A stretch of DNA of 8,233 nucleotides from Nitrospirota bacterium (GCA_029879555.1 JAOUQB010000091.1:1-8233); one strand, 5' to 3'. Positions 1 to 6,750 are shown, numbered from the stretch's first letter. Made by a program: numbers and translations. Notes: generated by a model not told the origin, from the letters alone.

Positions 1-864
1 GATCATCGGATATTCATAGTGCTTACTAGTTGTACTGGCCCGGTATTCAACCTTTTGTTCATTCCGACCTTGAATCGAGACCACTAAACGTCCTGCTTCA
101 AGAAATTGTTCGGAGACGCCAACTGCGGCAGTGAGTAACCCGCCAGGATTATTTCGTAGATCTAAAATGAGGCCCTGTATATTTTTAGCCGTTAATTCTT
201 CCAAGGCCTTTGTTAAATCTTCAGCCGAGGCTTCCTGGAATTGGCTGAGCCGAGCATAGCCGACATTTCCTTCTAAGAGCTTTGATCGCACACTTTGAAT
301 TTTGATGATATCTCGGGTAATGGTGAAGACCAATGGTTCCTCAAGGCCTTCACGAAGGACAGTTAATGCCACCGAGGTCCCTCGAGGCCCGCGCATATGC
401 TGAACGGCTTCCATGAGGGTTAAATCTTTGGTCAGTGTCTCGTCGACTTTGATGATCGTGTCCCCAGCTTGAATGCCCGCAGTAAACGCTGGCGTATCTT
501 CAATTGGGGCAATGACGGTGAGGCGATTGTCTTTAATGCCAATCTGGATCCCCAGGCCGCCAAATTCTCCTTTGGTTTCCACCTGCATTTCCTTAAACAT
601 GTCCTGAGTCATGAACGACGAATGTGGGTCGAGTCCGGCTAACATCCCTCGTAAGGCACCTTGCACCAAATCTTTGGTTTTCGTTTCCTCCACATAATGC
701 TTTTTCACCTGCGAGAGCACTTCTGCAAACACTTGTAATTCTTCATACGATTCGCTGGCGTGTCCTGTTCGGTCTCCTCCTTTCCCGATGAAAATTCCTA
801 CAAAGAGAATGGCAGTCAACATGAGACCAGAAATCAAGACAGTTGAGAATCGTTCTTTGGCCAT
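1..864 (-). CDS. ctpA: S41 family C-terminal processing peptidase (CtpA-like), 3' end missing
   Basis: The reading frame is open from an ATG at 864 to the left edge, giving 288 residues without a stop; the rest lies outside the window. Residues 8-27 form one hydrophobic segment, probably an uncleaved membrane anchor or signal sequence that puts the protein in the periplasm. Residues 38-95 match the N-terminal helical region of CtpA proteins (LAGLDPHSSFM at 75-85). A PDZ domain follows at about 101-172 (GEFGGLGIQIG at 99-109), and then the start of the S41 core with LDLRNNPGGLL at 234-244. The sequence stops at YPMI, just before the segment that normally carries the catalytic Ser, so activity cannot be judged. 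Start choice is supported by a good Shine-Dalgarno (GAAGGA, 876-871) six bases upstream. It lies 26 bases after envC, in the same operon. Members cleave periplasmic proteins near the C terminus; the substrate here is unknown. Confidence 0.93.
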   Translation of the reverse strand, partial: MAKERFSTVLISGLMLTAILFVGIFIGKGGDRTGHASESYEELQVFAEVLSQVKKHYVEETKTKDLVQGALRGMLAGLDPHSSFMTQDMFKEMQVETKGEFGGLGIQIGIKDNRLTVIAPIEDTPAFTAGIQAGDTIIKVDETLTKDLTLMEAVQHMRGPRGTSVALTVLREGLEEPLVFTITRDIIKIQSVRSKLLEGNVGYARLSQFQEASAEDLTKALEELTAKNIQGLILDLRNNPGGLLTAAVGVSEQFLEAGRLVVSIQGRNEQKVEYRASTTSKHYEYPMI

Positions 865-870
865 GTGCGT

Positions 871-876
871 TCCTTC
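871..876 (-). promoter_or_regulatory. Shine-Dalgarno of the ctpA-like gene
   Basis: The minus strand reads GAAGGA, six bases before the ATG at 864, in the 26-base gap after the envC stop. It supports ATG 864 as the start and independent ribosome loading within the operon. Confidence 0.7.
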
Positions 877-890
877 TTTCAGTTAGTCAA

Positions 891-2087
891 TTATCGCTTT
901 ACCAGCCATTTGAGCGGATCGATGGGGGTGGTGCCTTTTCGTAATTCAAAATAGAGGACGTCATTCTCGGTCACTCCCGTATCACCAGTATGTCCGATCA
1001 TTTGCCCCATGGTCACCGCATTGCCCTCCGCCACAAGTAATTTCGAGGCATGGGCGTAGAGGGAGTAGAATCCATTGGTATGATCCACGATGGCCACGAG
1101 CCCATACCCCTTCAGCCAATCTGCATAGACAATGTTCCCTGAGGAGACTGAATGGATGGGACTGCCTTCGCGGGCTTGAATTTCAATGCCTTTTTTTGTG
1201 ACATAGGTGTCAAAGGTGGGATGTTTTTGTCGTCCAAAAAATGAGACCACCTTGCCTTTCACGGGCCATAGAAAAGAACCAAGCGAGGGGAGTTTGCCTG
1301 GTGCCTTCCGCAATTGGGCCTGGGCTAATTGAAATCGCTGATCCAGGGCCTTAAGGAGGCTGTCGACCTGTCCAGCCGAGCGCTTAAGATCTTCGACTGC
1401 GCGTTCATGCGTGTCTTTCTCTTTGGAGAGGCTAACCAGTACGGTGCGCTTCTTCCGCTTCAGTCCGGAAATTTCTTTGATGGTGCTCTGGGTTTCACCC
1501 TGTAACGCCAGCAAGGTTTCTCGCGCTTGGGCTTGCTGGTCTTGCAGGTCTTGAAGATTGGTAAGGTCCTCTTGAAATTGTCGAACCAGGCCATTCTCTC
1601 GTTGCGCAATCCATGCAATATAATCCATGCGGTTGGCGGCATCGGCAAAGGTTTCAGCCGTAAATAATGTTTTGAGGTAGCCAGCTCGGCCATCAATATA
1701 GAGGAGCCGAAGGCGAGCCGTCACGGCCTCCCTGTGGGTCTGAACATTTTTCTCAAGGTCACTAATGTTAATGTTTAGCGTGGCTATTTCCTGATCTTTC
1801 TCCTTAATGTCCGCATCAATGCGATTTCGTTCCTTCTTTGTCCGATAAAGACGCTGATCAAGTTGTTCAATGTTTTTGAGAACCGACCCATGCTGTTTTT
1901 CGGCTTTGGTGGCTTTTTCTTTTGACTCGGCGATTTTTTTCTGGAGCTCCTCCAGGCGTTTTCGCTCTTGAGTCATTTCGTTTTCGATGGATTTCGGCTC
2001 AGCTCCATATCCGGTAGGCAGGGTTAAGGACAGCCCCAGTGCCGGTAGGCCGAAGATCATCATCAAGAATTTCGAGGAACCCGTCAT
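891..2087 (-). CDS. envC: EnvC-like murein hydrolase activator (coiled coil plus degenerate LytM/M23 domain)
   Basis: From the ATG at 2087 the protein is 398 residues. Residues 1-29 look like a signal peptide (hydrophobic core, cleavage after TGYGA), followed by a long charged coiled coil at about 32-264 and a LytM/M23-fold domain at about 270-396. The layout matches E. coli EnvC, which is recruited by FtsX and activates septal amidases in the periplasm. The M23 zinc ligands are missing: the usual His and Asp of HxGxD are Lys298 and Glu302, and the final HxH is VLY with Tyr379. Only the His of YAH (346) remains. It is therefore most likely non-catalytic. The frame stays open to an upstream ATG at 2135, but 2087 is preferred: its ATG overlaps the ftsX stop as ATGA, and the signal peptide then sits at the N terminus. 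The partner amidase is not in the window. Confidence 0.9.
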   Translation of the reverse strand: MTGSSKFLMMIFGLPALGLSLTLPTGYGAEPKSIENEMTQERKRLEELQKKIAESKEKATKAEKQHGSVLKNIEQLDQRLYRTKKERNRIDADIKEKDQEIATLNINISDLEKNVQTHREAVTARLRLLYIDGRAGYLKTLFTAETFADAANRMDYIAWIAQRENGLVRQFQEDLTNLQDLQDQQAQARETLLALQGETQSTIKEISGLKRKKRTVLVSLSKEKDTHERAVEDLKRSAGQVDSLLKALDQRFQLAQAQLRKAPGKLPSLGSFLWPVKGKVVSFFGRQKHPTFDTYVTKKGIEIQAREGSPIHSVSSGNIVYADWLKGYGLVAIVDHTNGFYSLYAHASKLLVAEGNAVTMGQMIGHTGDTGVTENDVLYFELRKGTTPIDPLKWLVKR

Positions 2088-2983
2088 AGCCGAAATCTCA
2101 TCCATCCATACATGCTGGTGAGCGTTCCAATACATCCTAACAAGATTCCCGCGCTAATGAGGAGTAGGGAAAGAGGCAAGGGGAAAAATTCAAAAACCGA
2201 TGAAAAGCCCCCAATCACGCTCAGCGTATGGGTTTTATGTTTGAAAAATTCGAACCCACCACGTAGCAAGCCCAAAGCCATCCCGCCTCCTAGCCCTCCA
2301 ATGACGGCTCCTTCAATGAGATAGGGGATGCTGATGAAGAGATTGGTTCCGCCAATTAATCGTAAGATTTCGATTTCTTCTTGACGGGTGTAAAACGCCA
2401 GTTGCACCGTGTTGGCGATAATTGTGATTGAAGCTAATGCCAAGACCCCCCCCACGATCAATGCCACAATTTCGATATAGGTGATCACCAAAGTCAATCG
2501 TTCGATCCAATCCCGATTATATCGGACTCGTTCCACTTCAGGATTCTGTTGTAAGCGATTGACGAGGGTGGAAATCGCATCGGTTGATGGAATGGAATCC
2601 GCTAACTTCAGCACGAGGGAGGCAGGAAATGGGCTCGTGCCCAAGCCCTCTAATAAATAGGCCTCATCCGGAAACTGCTTCTTGAAATCTTGTAATGCAT
2701 CGTTTTTGGAAATGAAGGTGAGGGAATCAATCGCCGGGTGATCTTGAATGGTTTTTTTGAGATCCTGGAGCTGTTGGGGTTCGATAGCATCTTTGGGATA
2801 GACAATGATTTGAACATTCGTTTGGACTCGTCCGATTAAATTATGGACATTATAGTACAGCAGCAAAAATGTGCCAAAGCTCGTGAGCGTGAAGGCGGTC
2901 GTGATGATACCGATGAGGGTGCTGGCCCGGTGAGTCCGAAGGCTGATGAATGCTTCTCGCAGAAAATACCAGAAACGTTTCAC
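2084..2983 (-). CDS. ftsX: Cell division protein FtsX, membrane subunit of FtsEX
   Basis: The protein has 299 residues and the classic FtsX layout. There is a short cytoplasmic N terminus (WYFLREAFISLRTHRAS) and a first membrane segment at about 22-45. An extracytoplasmic domain covers about 46-163, and three more membrane segments lie at about 164-190, 217-241 and 268-292. The cytoplasmic stretch RQEEIEILRLIGGT (200-213), between the second and third membrane segments, is the conserved FtsX/MacB-type coupling region that contacts the ATPase. FtsX passes ATP-driven movement of FtsE to periplasmic hydrolase regulators, here presumably the EnvC-like protein encoded next. The start is GTG at 2983, overlapping the ftsE TGA as GTGA, with AGGA eight bases upstream. 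The stop overlaps the envC ATG. Both junctions imply coupled translation and roughly matched synthesis of the three proteins. Confidence 0.96.
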   Translation of the reverse strand: MKRFWYFLREAFISLRTHRASTLIGIITTAFTLTSFGTFLLLYYNVHNLIGRVQTNVQIIVYPKDAIEPQQLQDLKKTIQDHPAIDSLTFISKNDALQDFKKQFPDEAYLLEGLGTSPFPASLVLKLADSIPSTDAISTLVNRLQQNPEVERVRYNRDWIERLTLVITYIEIVALIVGGVLALASITIIANTVQLAFYTRQEEIEILRLIGGTNLFISIPYLIEGAVIGGLGGGMALGLLRGGFEFFKHKTHTLSVIGGFSSVFEFFPLPLSLLLISAGILLGCIGTLTSMYGWMRFRL

Positions 2984-3648
2984 GCGTAGGTTCCTTGGTC
3001 CGAAAGAAGATGCCCACAGTCAAGCCGGACAATCCTCCCGTTTAATTGTTCCACAACCTGTCGATTGTGCGTCGCCATCATGACGGTGGTTCCACGAGCG
3101 TTGATGGCTTTGAAGAGCGCGGTAATTTCTGTGGTGAGTTGGGGGTCTAAATTCCCGGTTGGTTCGTCGGCGAGTAGGATGATCGGGCTATTCACGATCG
3201 CACGGGCAATACAGACTCGCTGCTGCTCTCCAGCGGAGAGCACGCCGGCGTGAGTCGCTTGTTTATGTTCCATCCCCACGGCTCGTAGTGCTTCAATCAC
3301 TTTTCGTCGAGATTCAGAGGAGGATAAGCCTCTGATGATCAAGGGAAGCGCGACATTTTCAAACACCGTCCGATGCGGCAAAAGCTTGAAATCTTGCAAC
3401 ACAAACCCCATCGTTCGGCGATGATAGGGGATATCGGCTCGACGGAGTCTGGCAATATTGCGATTTTGAACAAGAATTTGCCCATCATCCGGGTGTTCGG
3501 ATCCAAAAATAAGTTTGAGTAAGGAAGTTTTGCCAGCCCCACTGGGGCCGGTGAGGAGGACGCATTCGCCTTTTTCGATGCGAAGGGAGATGTCGGATAG
3601 CGCCAGGCAGCCTTCATAATATTTGGTGACGTGGAATAACTGAATCAT
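2980..3648 (-). CDS. ftsE: Cell division ATP-binding protein FtsE
   Basis: This is a 222-residue ABC ATPase of normal FtsE length. Visible motifs are Walker A GPSGAGKT (34-41), the Q-loop VLQD with Gln85, the signature LSAGEQQR (137-144), Walker B ILLADEP with Asp161 and Glu162 followed by TGNLD, and the H-loop His194 (MATHN). The N terminus MIQLFHVTKYY is typical of FtsE, which supports the ATG at 3648 even though no clear Shine-Dalgarno precedes it. The signature has Ala139 where LSGGE is the usual form; this is a mild substitution and I would still expect ATPase function. FtsE works in the cytoplasm bound to FtsX at the division site. Close relatives such as LolD share these motifs, but the immediate ftsX and envC neighbours settle the assignment. 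Confidence 0.96.
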   Translation of the reverse strand: MIQLFHVTKYYEGCLALSDISLRIEKGECVLLTGPSGAGKTSLLKLIFGSEHPDDGQILVQNRNIARLRRADIPYHRRTMGFVLQDFKLLPHRTVFENVALPLIIRGLSSSESRRKVIEALRAVGMEHKQATHAGVLSAGEQQRVCIARAIVNSPIILLADEPTGNLDPQLTTEITALFKAINARGTTVMMATHNRQVVEQLNGRIVRLDCGHLLSDQGTYA

Positions 3649-3815
3649 ATGGTGTGTTCGAGATGACGGTGATGGGATTCCTTCTAGGGGTCTGGCTATA
3701 GGGCTTGAACCATACTAGCCCGTGGCCTGTCGGCGATCAGTTCAGTTGCCAAAAGAACCGTTCGCTACCGGTCAGCCTAGATTGAGGTCTGGATCCCCAA
3801 GCACGTTCTGTTAAT
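3649..3815 (-). other. Gene-free gap upstream of ftsE; possible promoter region
   Basis: This 167-base stretch separates the ribosomal/tRNA cluster from ftsEX-envC-ctpA and is the widest gap in the window. It holds no plausible coding sequence and no hairpin followed by a T-run. Read on the minus strand, TAGTAT (3717-3712) and TATAGC (3700-3695) resemble -10 boxes, but neither has a recognisable -35 at 16-18 bases. The stem GGGCT/AGCCC (3701-3705 with 3717-3721) overlaps an alternative GGCTA/TAGCC pairing (3694-3698 with 3716-3720). A separate promoter for the division genes is likely by position only. Confidence 0.3.
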
Positions 3816-4202
3816 TTACCATTGCCAGACGGAGCTGGGAACCTCAAATGCCTGTTCAATGTGAGTTAATTGAGGAGAGGGGTTGTCCGCTCCTACCACG
3901 AGAATAGCATCAAATCGGCAGGGTGTGTCGATTAACCCATGTTTGGAAAGATAGCACTGCGCCAATTTAATGATCTGTTGTTGTTTGCGGGTGGTAATAG
4001 CGTAGGCCGCTCCGCCGAGATGGTCCCCTCTTCTGGCTTTGACTTCAATGAACACCAGTGTCCCGCGGTCCTCTGCGATAAGATCCAATTCGCCGCCAGC
4101 CAATCGTACATTTCTCTCAAGAATTCGGTAACCTTTTTTTCGAAGCATGCGTTCAGCCTGGTTCTCCGCCGACTGACCAAACGCTTGGGATGGGGATAGC
4201 AT
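3816..4202 (-). CDS. YraN/UPF0102 family endonuclease-like protein
   Basis: From the ATG at 4202 the protein has 128 residues, close to the usual UPF0102 length. The family signature is present: an N-terminal helix (AENQAERMLRKKGY), then GGELDLIAED, then VFIEVKARRG, and YAITTRKQQQIIKLAQ further on. The GExDL and ExK pieces are the acidic and lysine residues of a PD-(D/E)xK nuclease-like fold. The family's function is not established; a role in nucleic-acid processing is inferred from the fold. An in-frame GTG at 4214 overlaps the rnhB stop as GTGA and would add four residues (132 aa). I prefer the ATG eight bases after the rnhB stop, but neither start has a strong Shine-Dalgarno. The frame also stays open further into rnhB, which is not needed. 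Position next to rnhB is common for this family. Confidence 0.9.
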   Translation of the reverse strand: MLSPSQAFGQSAENQAERMLRKKGYRILERNVRLAGGELDLIAEDRGTLVFIEVKARRGDHLGGAAYAITTRKQQQIIKLAQCYLSKHGLIDTPCRFDAILVVGADNPSPQLTHIEQAFEVPSSVWQW

Positions 4203-4210
4203 GAAGCGGT

Positions 4211-4822
4211 TCACGCATCCAAACAAGCCCGAACGGGACCAAAGCTTCGCCGATGTCCAGCGCATGGGCCGAACTGGTGGAGTCGTTTCAGATGTTCAGG
4301 CGTGGGATAGCCTTTATGAAGATGAAATTGATAGTTCGGAAATCGTTCATGATAGGTATCCATAATACGATCCCGCGAGACTTTGGCCAGGATGGAGGCA
4401 GCCGCAATGGAGATGGAGAGTTGGTCGCCTTTGATGACGGGCCGTTGACGAATGAACACTGAGGGAATGTGTAGGGCGTCAAGAAGGAGGAAATCTGGAG
4501 GAGGTCCTAGCGCGTTGATCGCACGAGATCCGGCCAATCGCGTCGCACCAAGAATATTCAATTCGTCAATTTCTTGCTCAGATGCGGTCCCGATCCCCCA
4601 ACCCAGAGCCAGGTTCGTAATGGCGGTGAATAGGCGATGGCGTTGATCGGCGGAAAGAAGCTTGGAATCGTCCAGCACCTCAAGGGCGCATCGCCGAGGA
4701 AGGATCACAACCGCTGCGACAACCGGTCCTGCTAATGGACCGCGACCGGCTTCATCAAGGCCTGCAACCCTTCGGAATCCGCAGGCCCTGGCGGATGATT
4801 CAAAAAAGTCCGTTGGTCCCAT
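4211..4822 (-). CDS. rnhB: Ribonuclease HII
   Basis: This is a 203-residue protein of typical RNase HII length. The enzyme cuts the RNA strand of RNA/DNA hybrids and starts removal of single ribonucleotides from DNA. The catalytic acids are visible: Asp23 and Glu24 in AGLDEAGRGPLAG, Asp115 in FLLLDA, and Asp133 in VIKGD. Other family blocks are DDSKLLS (51-57), EIDELNILGAT (84-94), ASILAKVSRD (142-151), HKGYPTPEH (169-177) and the C-terminal HRRSFGPV (190-197). The start at ATG 4822 has only a weak GGA about eight bases upstream. It lies 61 bases after rplS and eight bases before the YraN-family ATG, so it is probably co-transcribed with both. Confidence 0.97.
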   Translation of the reverse strand: MGPTDFFESSARACGFRRVAGLDEAGRGPLAGPVVAAVVILPRRCALEVLDDSKLLSADQRHRLFTAITNLALGWGIGTASEQEIDELNILGATRLAGSRAINALGPPPDFLLLDALHIPSVFIRQRPVIKGDQLSISIAAASILAKVSRDRIMDTYHERFPNYQFHLHKGYPTPEHLKRLHQFGPCAGHRRSFGPVRACLDA

Positions 4823-4883
4823 GCTAGATTCCGAGGGCTGGGATCACCAAAGCTGGCAAGGCCAATTTGGCCTACAGGTTGAG

Positions 4884-5345
4884 CTATTCTGAATCTTCGG
4901 CGCGGGTGGCGTCTTCGGATGAGACGTCTTCGACAGCCGTTCCCTCTTTGCTCGTTTTTGGCGTTCGTGAAAATTCCCGCTCGGAAATTTTTGCCGCTTT
5001 TCCCTTTTTATCCCGAAGGTAATACAGTTTGGCGCGACGGACCTGTCCTTTTCGGATCACCTCAATGCCGGCCACGTTGGGAGAATGCACTGGGAAAATT
5101 CGTTCAACGCCCACCCCAAAGGAGATTTTGCGGACCGTGAAGGTTTCCGTGGCTTTCCCATGTTTGCGGGCAATGACAAGGCCTTCGAAGACCTGTATCC
5201 GCTCTTTTTCTTCTTCTTGGGTTTTCTTTTTACCGGAGACCCGTGCTTCTACCACTCGGACCTTTACTCGCACGGTATCACCAATTTCAAAGAATGGTGC
5301 GGGATTTGTGGCATACGATTGTTCTAAGCGTTCTAACTGATTCAT
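4884..5345 (-). CDS. rplS: 50S ribosomal protein L19, with internal insertion and acidic C-terminal tail
   Basis: L19 lies at the 30S-50S interface of the large subunit. The conserved core is clear: [15 protein letters not shown] (19-33), [17 protein letters not shown] (48-64), [22 protein letters not shown] (68-89) and [20 protein letters not shown] (103-122). The protein is 153 residues, against about 115 in E. coli. The extra length comes from a charged segment of roughly a dozen residues at about 34-46 ([13 protein letters not shown]), between two core strands, and a tail at 126-153 rich in Glu, Asp, Ser and Thr. The frame is continuous and the tail ends at a normal TAG, so it does not look like a frameshift. 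A strong Shine-Dalgarno (AAGGAGG) lies nine bases before the ATG, inside the end of trmD, as expected for a highly expressed ribosomal gene. Confidence 0.97.
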   Translation of the reverse strand: MNQLERLEQSYATNPAPFFEIGDTVRVKVRVVEARVSGKKKTQEEEKERIQVFEGLVIARKHGKATETFTVRKISFGVGVERIFPVHSPNVAGIEVIRKGQVRRAKLYYLRDKKGKAAKISEREFSRTPKTSKEGTAVEDVSSEDATRAEDSE

Positions 5346-5354
5346 GCGAGGGTT

Positions 5355-5361
5355 CCTCCTT
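5355..5361 (-). promoter_or_regulatory. Strong Shine-Dalgarno of rplS
   Basis: The minus strand reads AAGGAGG, nine bases before the rplS ATG; its first base is the last base of the trmD TGA. It is the best ribosome binding site in the window and would let rplS be translated at a much higher rate than trmD on the shared mRNA, as is known for E. coli trmD and rplS. Confidence 0.8.
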
Positions 5362-6125
5362 CAGGGTCTCTGCGGATCGCATCCCGCCGAGGTATAGTCG
5401 TGTTCAATCTCTTCTAAAAGCTGCTGATCTTCTGTATTGAGCGGATGATGATCCAATAAATCAGGACGTTTAAGCAAGGTCTGGCGGAGCGATTCTTTCC
5501 GCCGCCATCGACGAATGGCTTCGTGGTTGCCAGAAATTAACACGTCTGGGACCGTCTGGCCACGAAGTTCTGCCGGTCGGGTGAAATGGGGGTAGTCCAG
5601 CAAGGATTCGACAAATGATTCCTGCTGGGCAGAATGAGGGTCCCCTAAGACACCTGGAATGTGCCGCATCGCGGCATCAATCATGATGAGAGCGGGGAGT
5701 TCCCCGCCTGTGAGGACATAATCGCCTAGTGAGATTTCTTCTACCGACAAATGGGTGCGCACTCGCTCGTCAATCCCTTCATAATGACCACAAATAAACA
5801 CAAGTGGTCGAGTTTCCCGACTCAACTCCAAGGCCAACCCGTGCGAAAAGCGAATGCCTTGTGGCGAGGGCAGCAAGATGCGAATGTCATCACAAGTTTG
5901 GCGGATGGCATGAATGGCGAGAAAAATAGGCTCGGCCTTCATCACCATGCCCCCGCCCCCGCCAAAAGGGGTATCGTCGGTCGAGCGGTGGGGGTCATCG
6001 GTATAGTCACGAAGATTGTGGGTTCGAAGCGTGAGCAGGTCCTTGTCCTGGGCACGTTTCATTATACTTTGCGAGGCCACTGCCTGAATGAGTTCAGGAA
6101 AGACTGTGAGTAGGTCACAATGCAT
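5361..6125 (-). CDS. trmD: tRNA (guanine-37-N1)-methyltransferase TrmD
   Basis: This is a 254-residue SPOUT-family enzyme that methylates G37 of tRNAs using S-adenosylmethionine and so prevents +1 frameshifting. Visible blocks are the N-terminal FPELIQ, DDTPFGGGGGMVMK (50-63), the knot motifs LLPSPQG (84-90) and CGHYEGIDERV (112-122), and SLGDYVLTGGELPA (132-145). Arg154 and the tRNA-contact region YPHFTRP (178-184) are also present. Length agrees with E. coli TrmD (255). The residue aligned with the general base Asp169 is Glu169 here (QQESF). This is conservative, and I believe other TrmD proteins show it too, so I expect an active enzyme. The ATG at 6125 lies inside the 3' end of rimM (11-base overlap), and the stop is 15 bases before rplS, indicating one transcript. 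Confidence 0.97.
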   Translation of the reverse strand: MHCDLLTVFPELIQAVASQSIMKRAQDKDLLTLRTHNLRDYTDDPHRSTDDTPFGGGGGMVMKAEPIFLAIHAIRQTCDDIRILLPSPQGIRFSHGLALELSRETRPLVFICGHYEGIDERVRTHLSVEEISLGDYVLTGGELPALIMIDAAMRHIPGVLGDPHSAQQESFVESLLDYPHFTRPAELRGQTVPDVLISGNHEAIRRWRRKESLRQTLLKRPDLLDHHPLNTEDQQLLEEIEHDYTSAGCDPQRP

Positions 6126-6654
6126 GACTGATATCCCACAATTCTCTTGATGCGACGTGCAAGCGCTGATTGTCTAAATCAATTTTGTCAATGGTCCTTC
6201 GATTGGCCGGAATGAGAAATTCAGCTTCCTGATTGCGAACCACGAGCACCGGATGCTGCGGGTATTCCAATATTTCTTCTACCGTTCCCATCTGTTGTCC
6301 ATCAGGGTCTTCAACCCGGAGTCCAATCAATTCAAAATGATAAAACGTGTCAGAGTCACGAGGACGTTCGCGGCTCTCAGGAATTTGAATCCAGGCCCCA
6401 TTAAAATGAGTGGCTTCTTCAGGGGTGGAAAACGCTGAACATTTCATAAGATAGCCAGCAGGCACTTTTCGTACATGAGTGACGGTACTTTCCCGTGGGG
6501 TAGCGCCTTCATGTGGGAGAGTAAGATACATCGTCTCTAATCCTTCAAATCGGCCAGGTACATCGGACAACGACTCAACCTTCACCTCACCCCGGACACC
6601 AAAGGGCTTCAAGATCCGTCCAATAGTGACCAGCGAATTAGCGGTTGGAGCCAT
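6115..6654 (-). CDS. rimM: Ribosome maturation factor RimM
   Basis: From the ATG at 6654 the protein has 179 residues, the usual RimM size. RimM binds S19 in the 30S head and assists late 16S rRNA processing and assembly. The N-terminal RimM domain opens with VTIGRILKPFGVRGEVKVE. After a linker, DTFYHFELIGLRV leads into the C-terminal PRC-barrel, with GTVEEILEYPQHPVLVVR and FLIPANRRTIDKID as further family blocks. An in-frame TTG at 6663 would add three residues (MSP); I prefer the ATG because TTG starts are rarer, but neither has a good Shine-Dalgarno. The end overlaps trmD by 11 bases. The gap to rpsP upstream is 87 bases measured to the TTG and contains no khpA gene. Confidence 0.95.
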   Translation of the reverse strand: MAPTANSLVTIGRILKPFGVRGEVKVESLSDVPGRFEGLETMYLTLPHEGATPRESTVTHVRKVPAGYLMKCSAFSTPEEATHFNGAWIQIPESRERPRDSDTFYHFELIGLRVEDPDGQQMGTVEEILEYPQHPVLVVRNQEAEFLIPANRRTIDKIDLDNQRLHVASRELWDISHAL

Positions 6655-6715
6655 AGGACTCAAAGCTCAAGCGAACATGGAATGACCATCGCCCCAAAAT
6701 AGATCAAGGGCTATC

Positions 6716-6731
6716 AGGGGAATTCGCCCCT
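6716..6731. repeat. Small GC-rich inverted repeat between rpsP and rimM
   Basis: AGGGG (6716-6720) and CCCCT (6727-6731) can form a five-base-pair stem with a six-base loop. On the transcribed (minus-strand) RNA it is not followed by a U-run, so it is not an intrinsic terminator. It could be an RNA processing or 3'-end stabilising structure for the rpsP message, or chance. Confidence 0.3.
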
Positions 6732-6750
6732 TTCCCATTTCAAGCTCGTA

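Noticed and set aside
3849..4265. Longer YraN-family frame beginning at ATG 4265 inside rnhB
   Set aside because: It would add 21 residues that overlap the conserved RNase HII C terminus. The family N terminus begins near MLSPSQAFGQ, so the start at 4202 (or GTG 4214) is preferred.
4859..4873. Perfect short palindrome AGGCCAATTTGGCCT between rplS and rnhB
   Set aside because: A seven-base arm around a single centre base would make a poor RNA hairpin, and no T-run follows on the minus strand. It is too short to call an operator or terminator without conservation data.
5029..5340. Plus-strand frames of 103 and 80 codons opposite rplS
   Set aside because: They are antisense shadows of a conserved ribosomal gene with no independent support.
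5751..6113. Plus-strand frame of 120 codons opposite trmD
   Set aside because: It is antisense to intact, strongly conserved TrmD motifs and shows no protein-like features of its own.
6667..6738. A 23-codon minus-strand frame (starts MGKGRIPLIALD) in the rpsP-rimM gap, in frame with rimM and ended by TGA just before it
   Set aside because: It has only a weak ribosome binding site and no recognisable motif, and such short frames are expected by chance. It does not look like a KhpA remnant or a readthrough extension of rimM.
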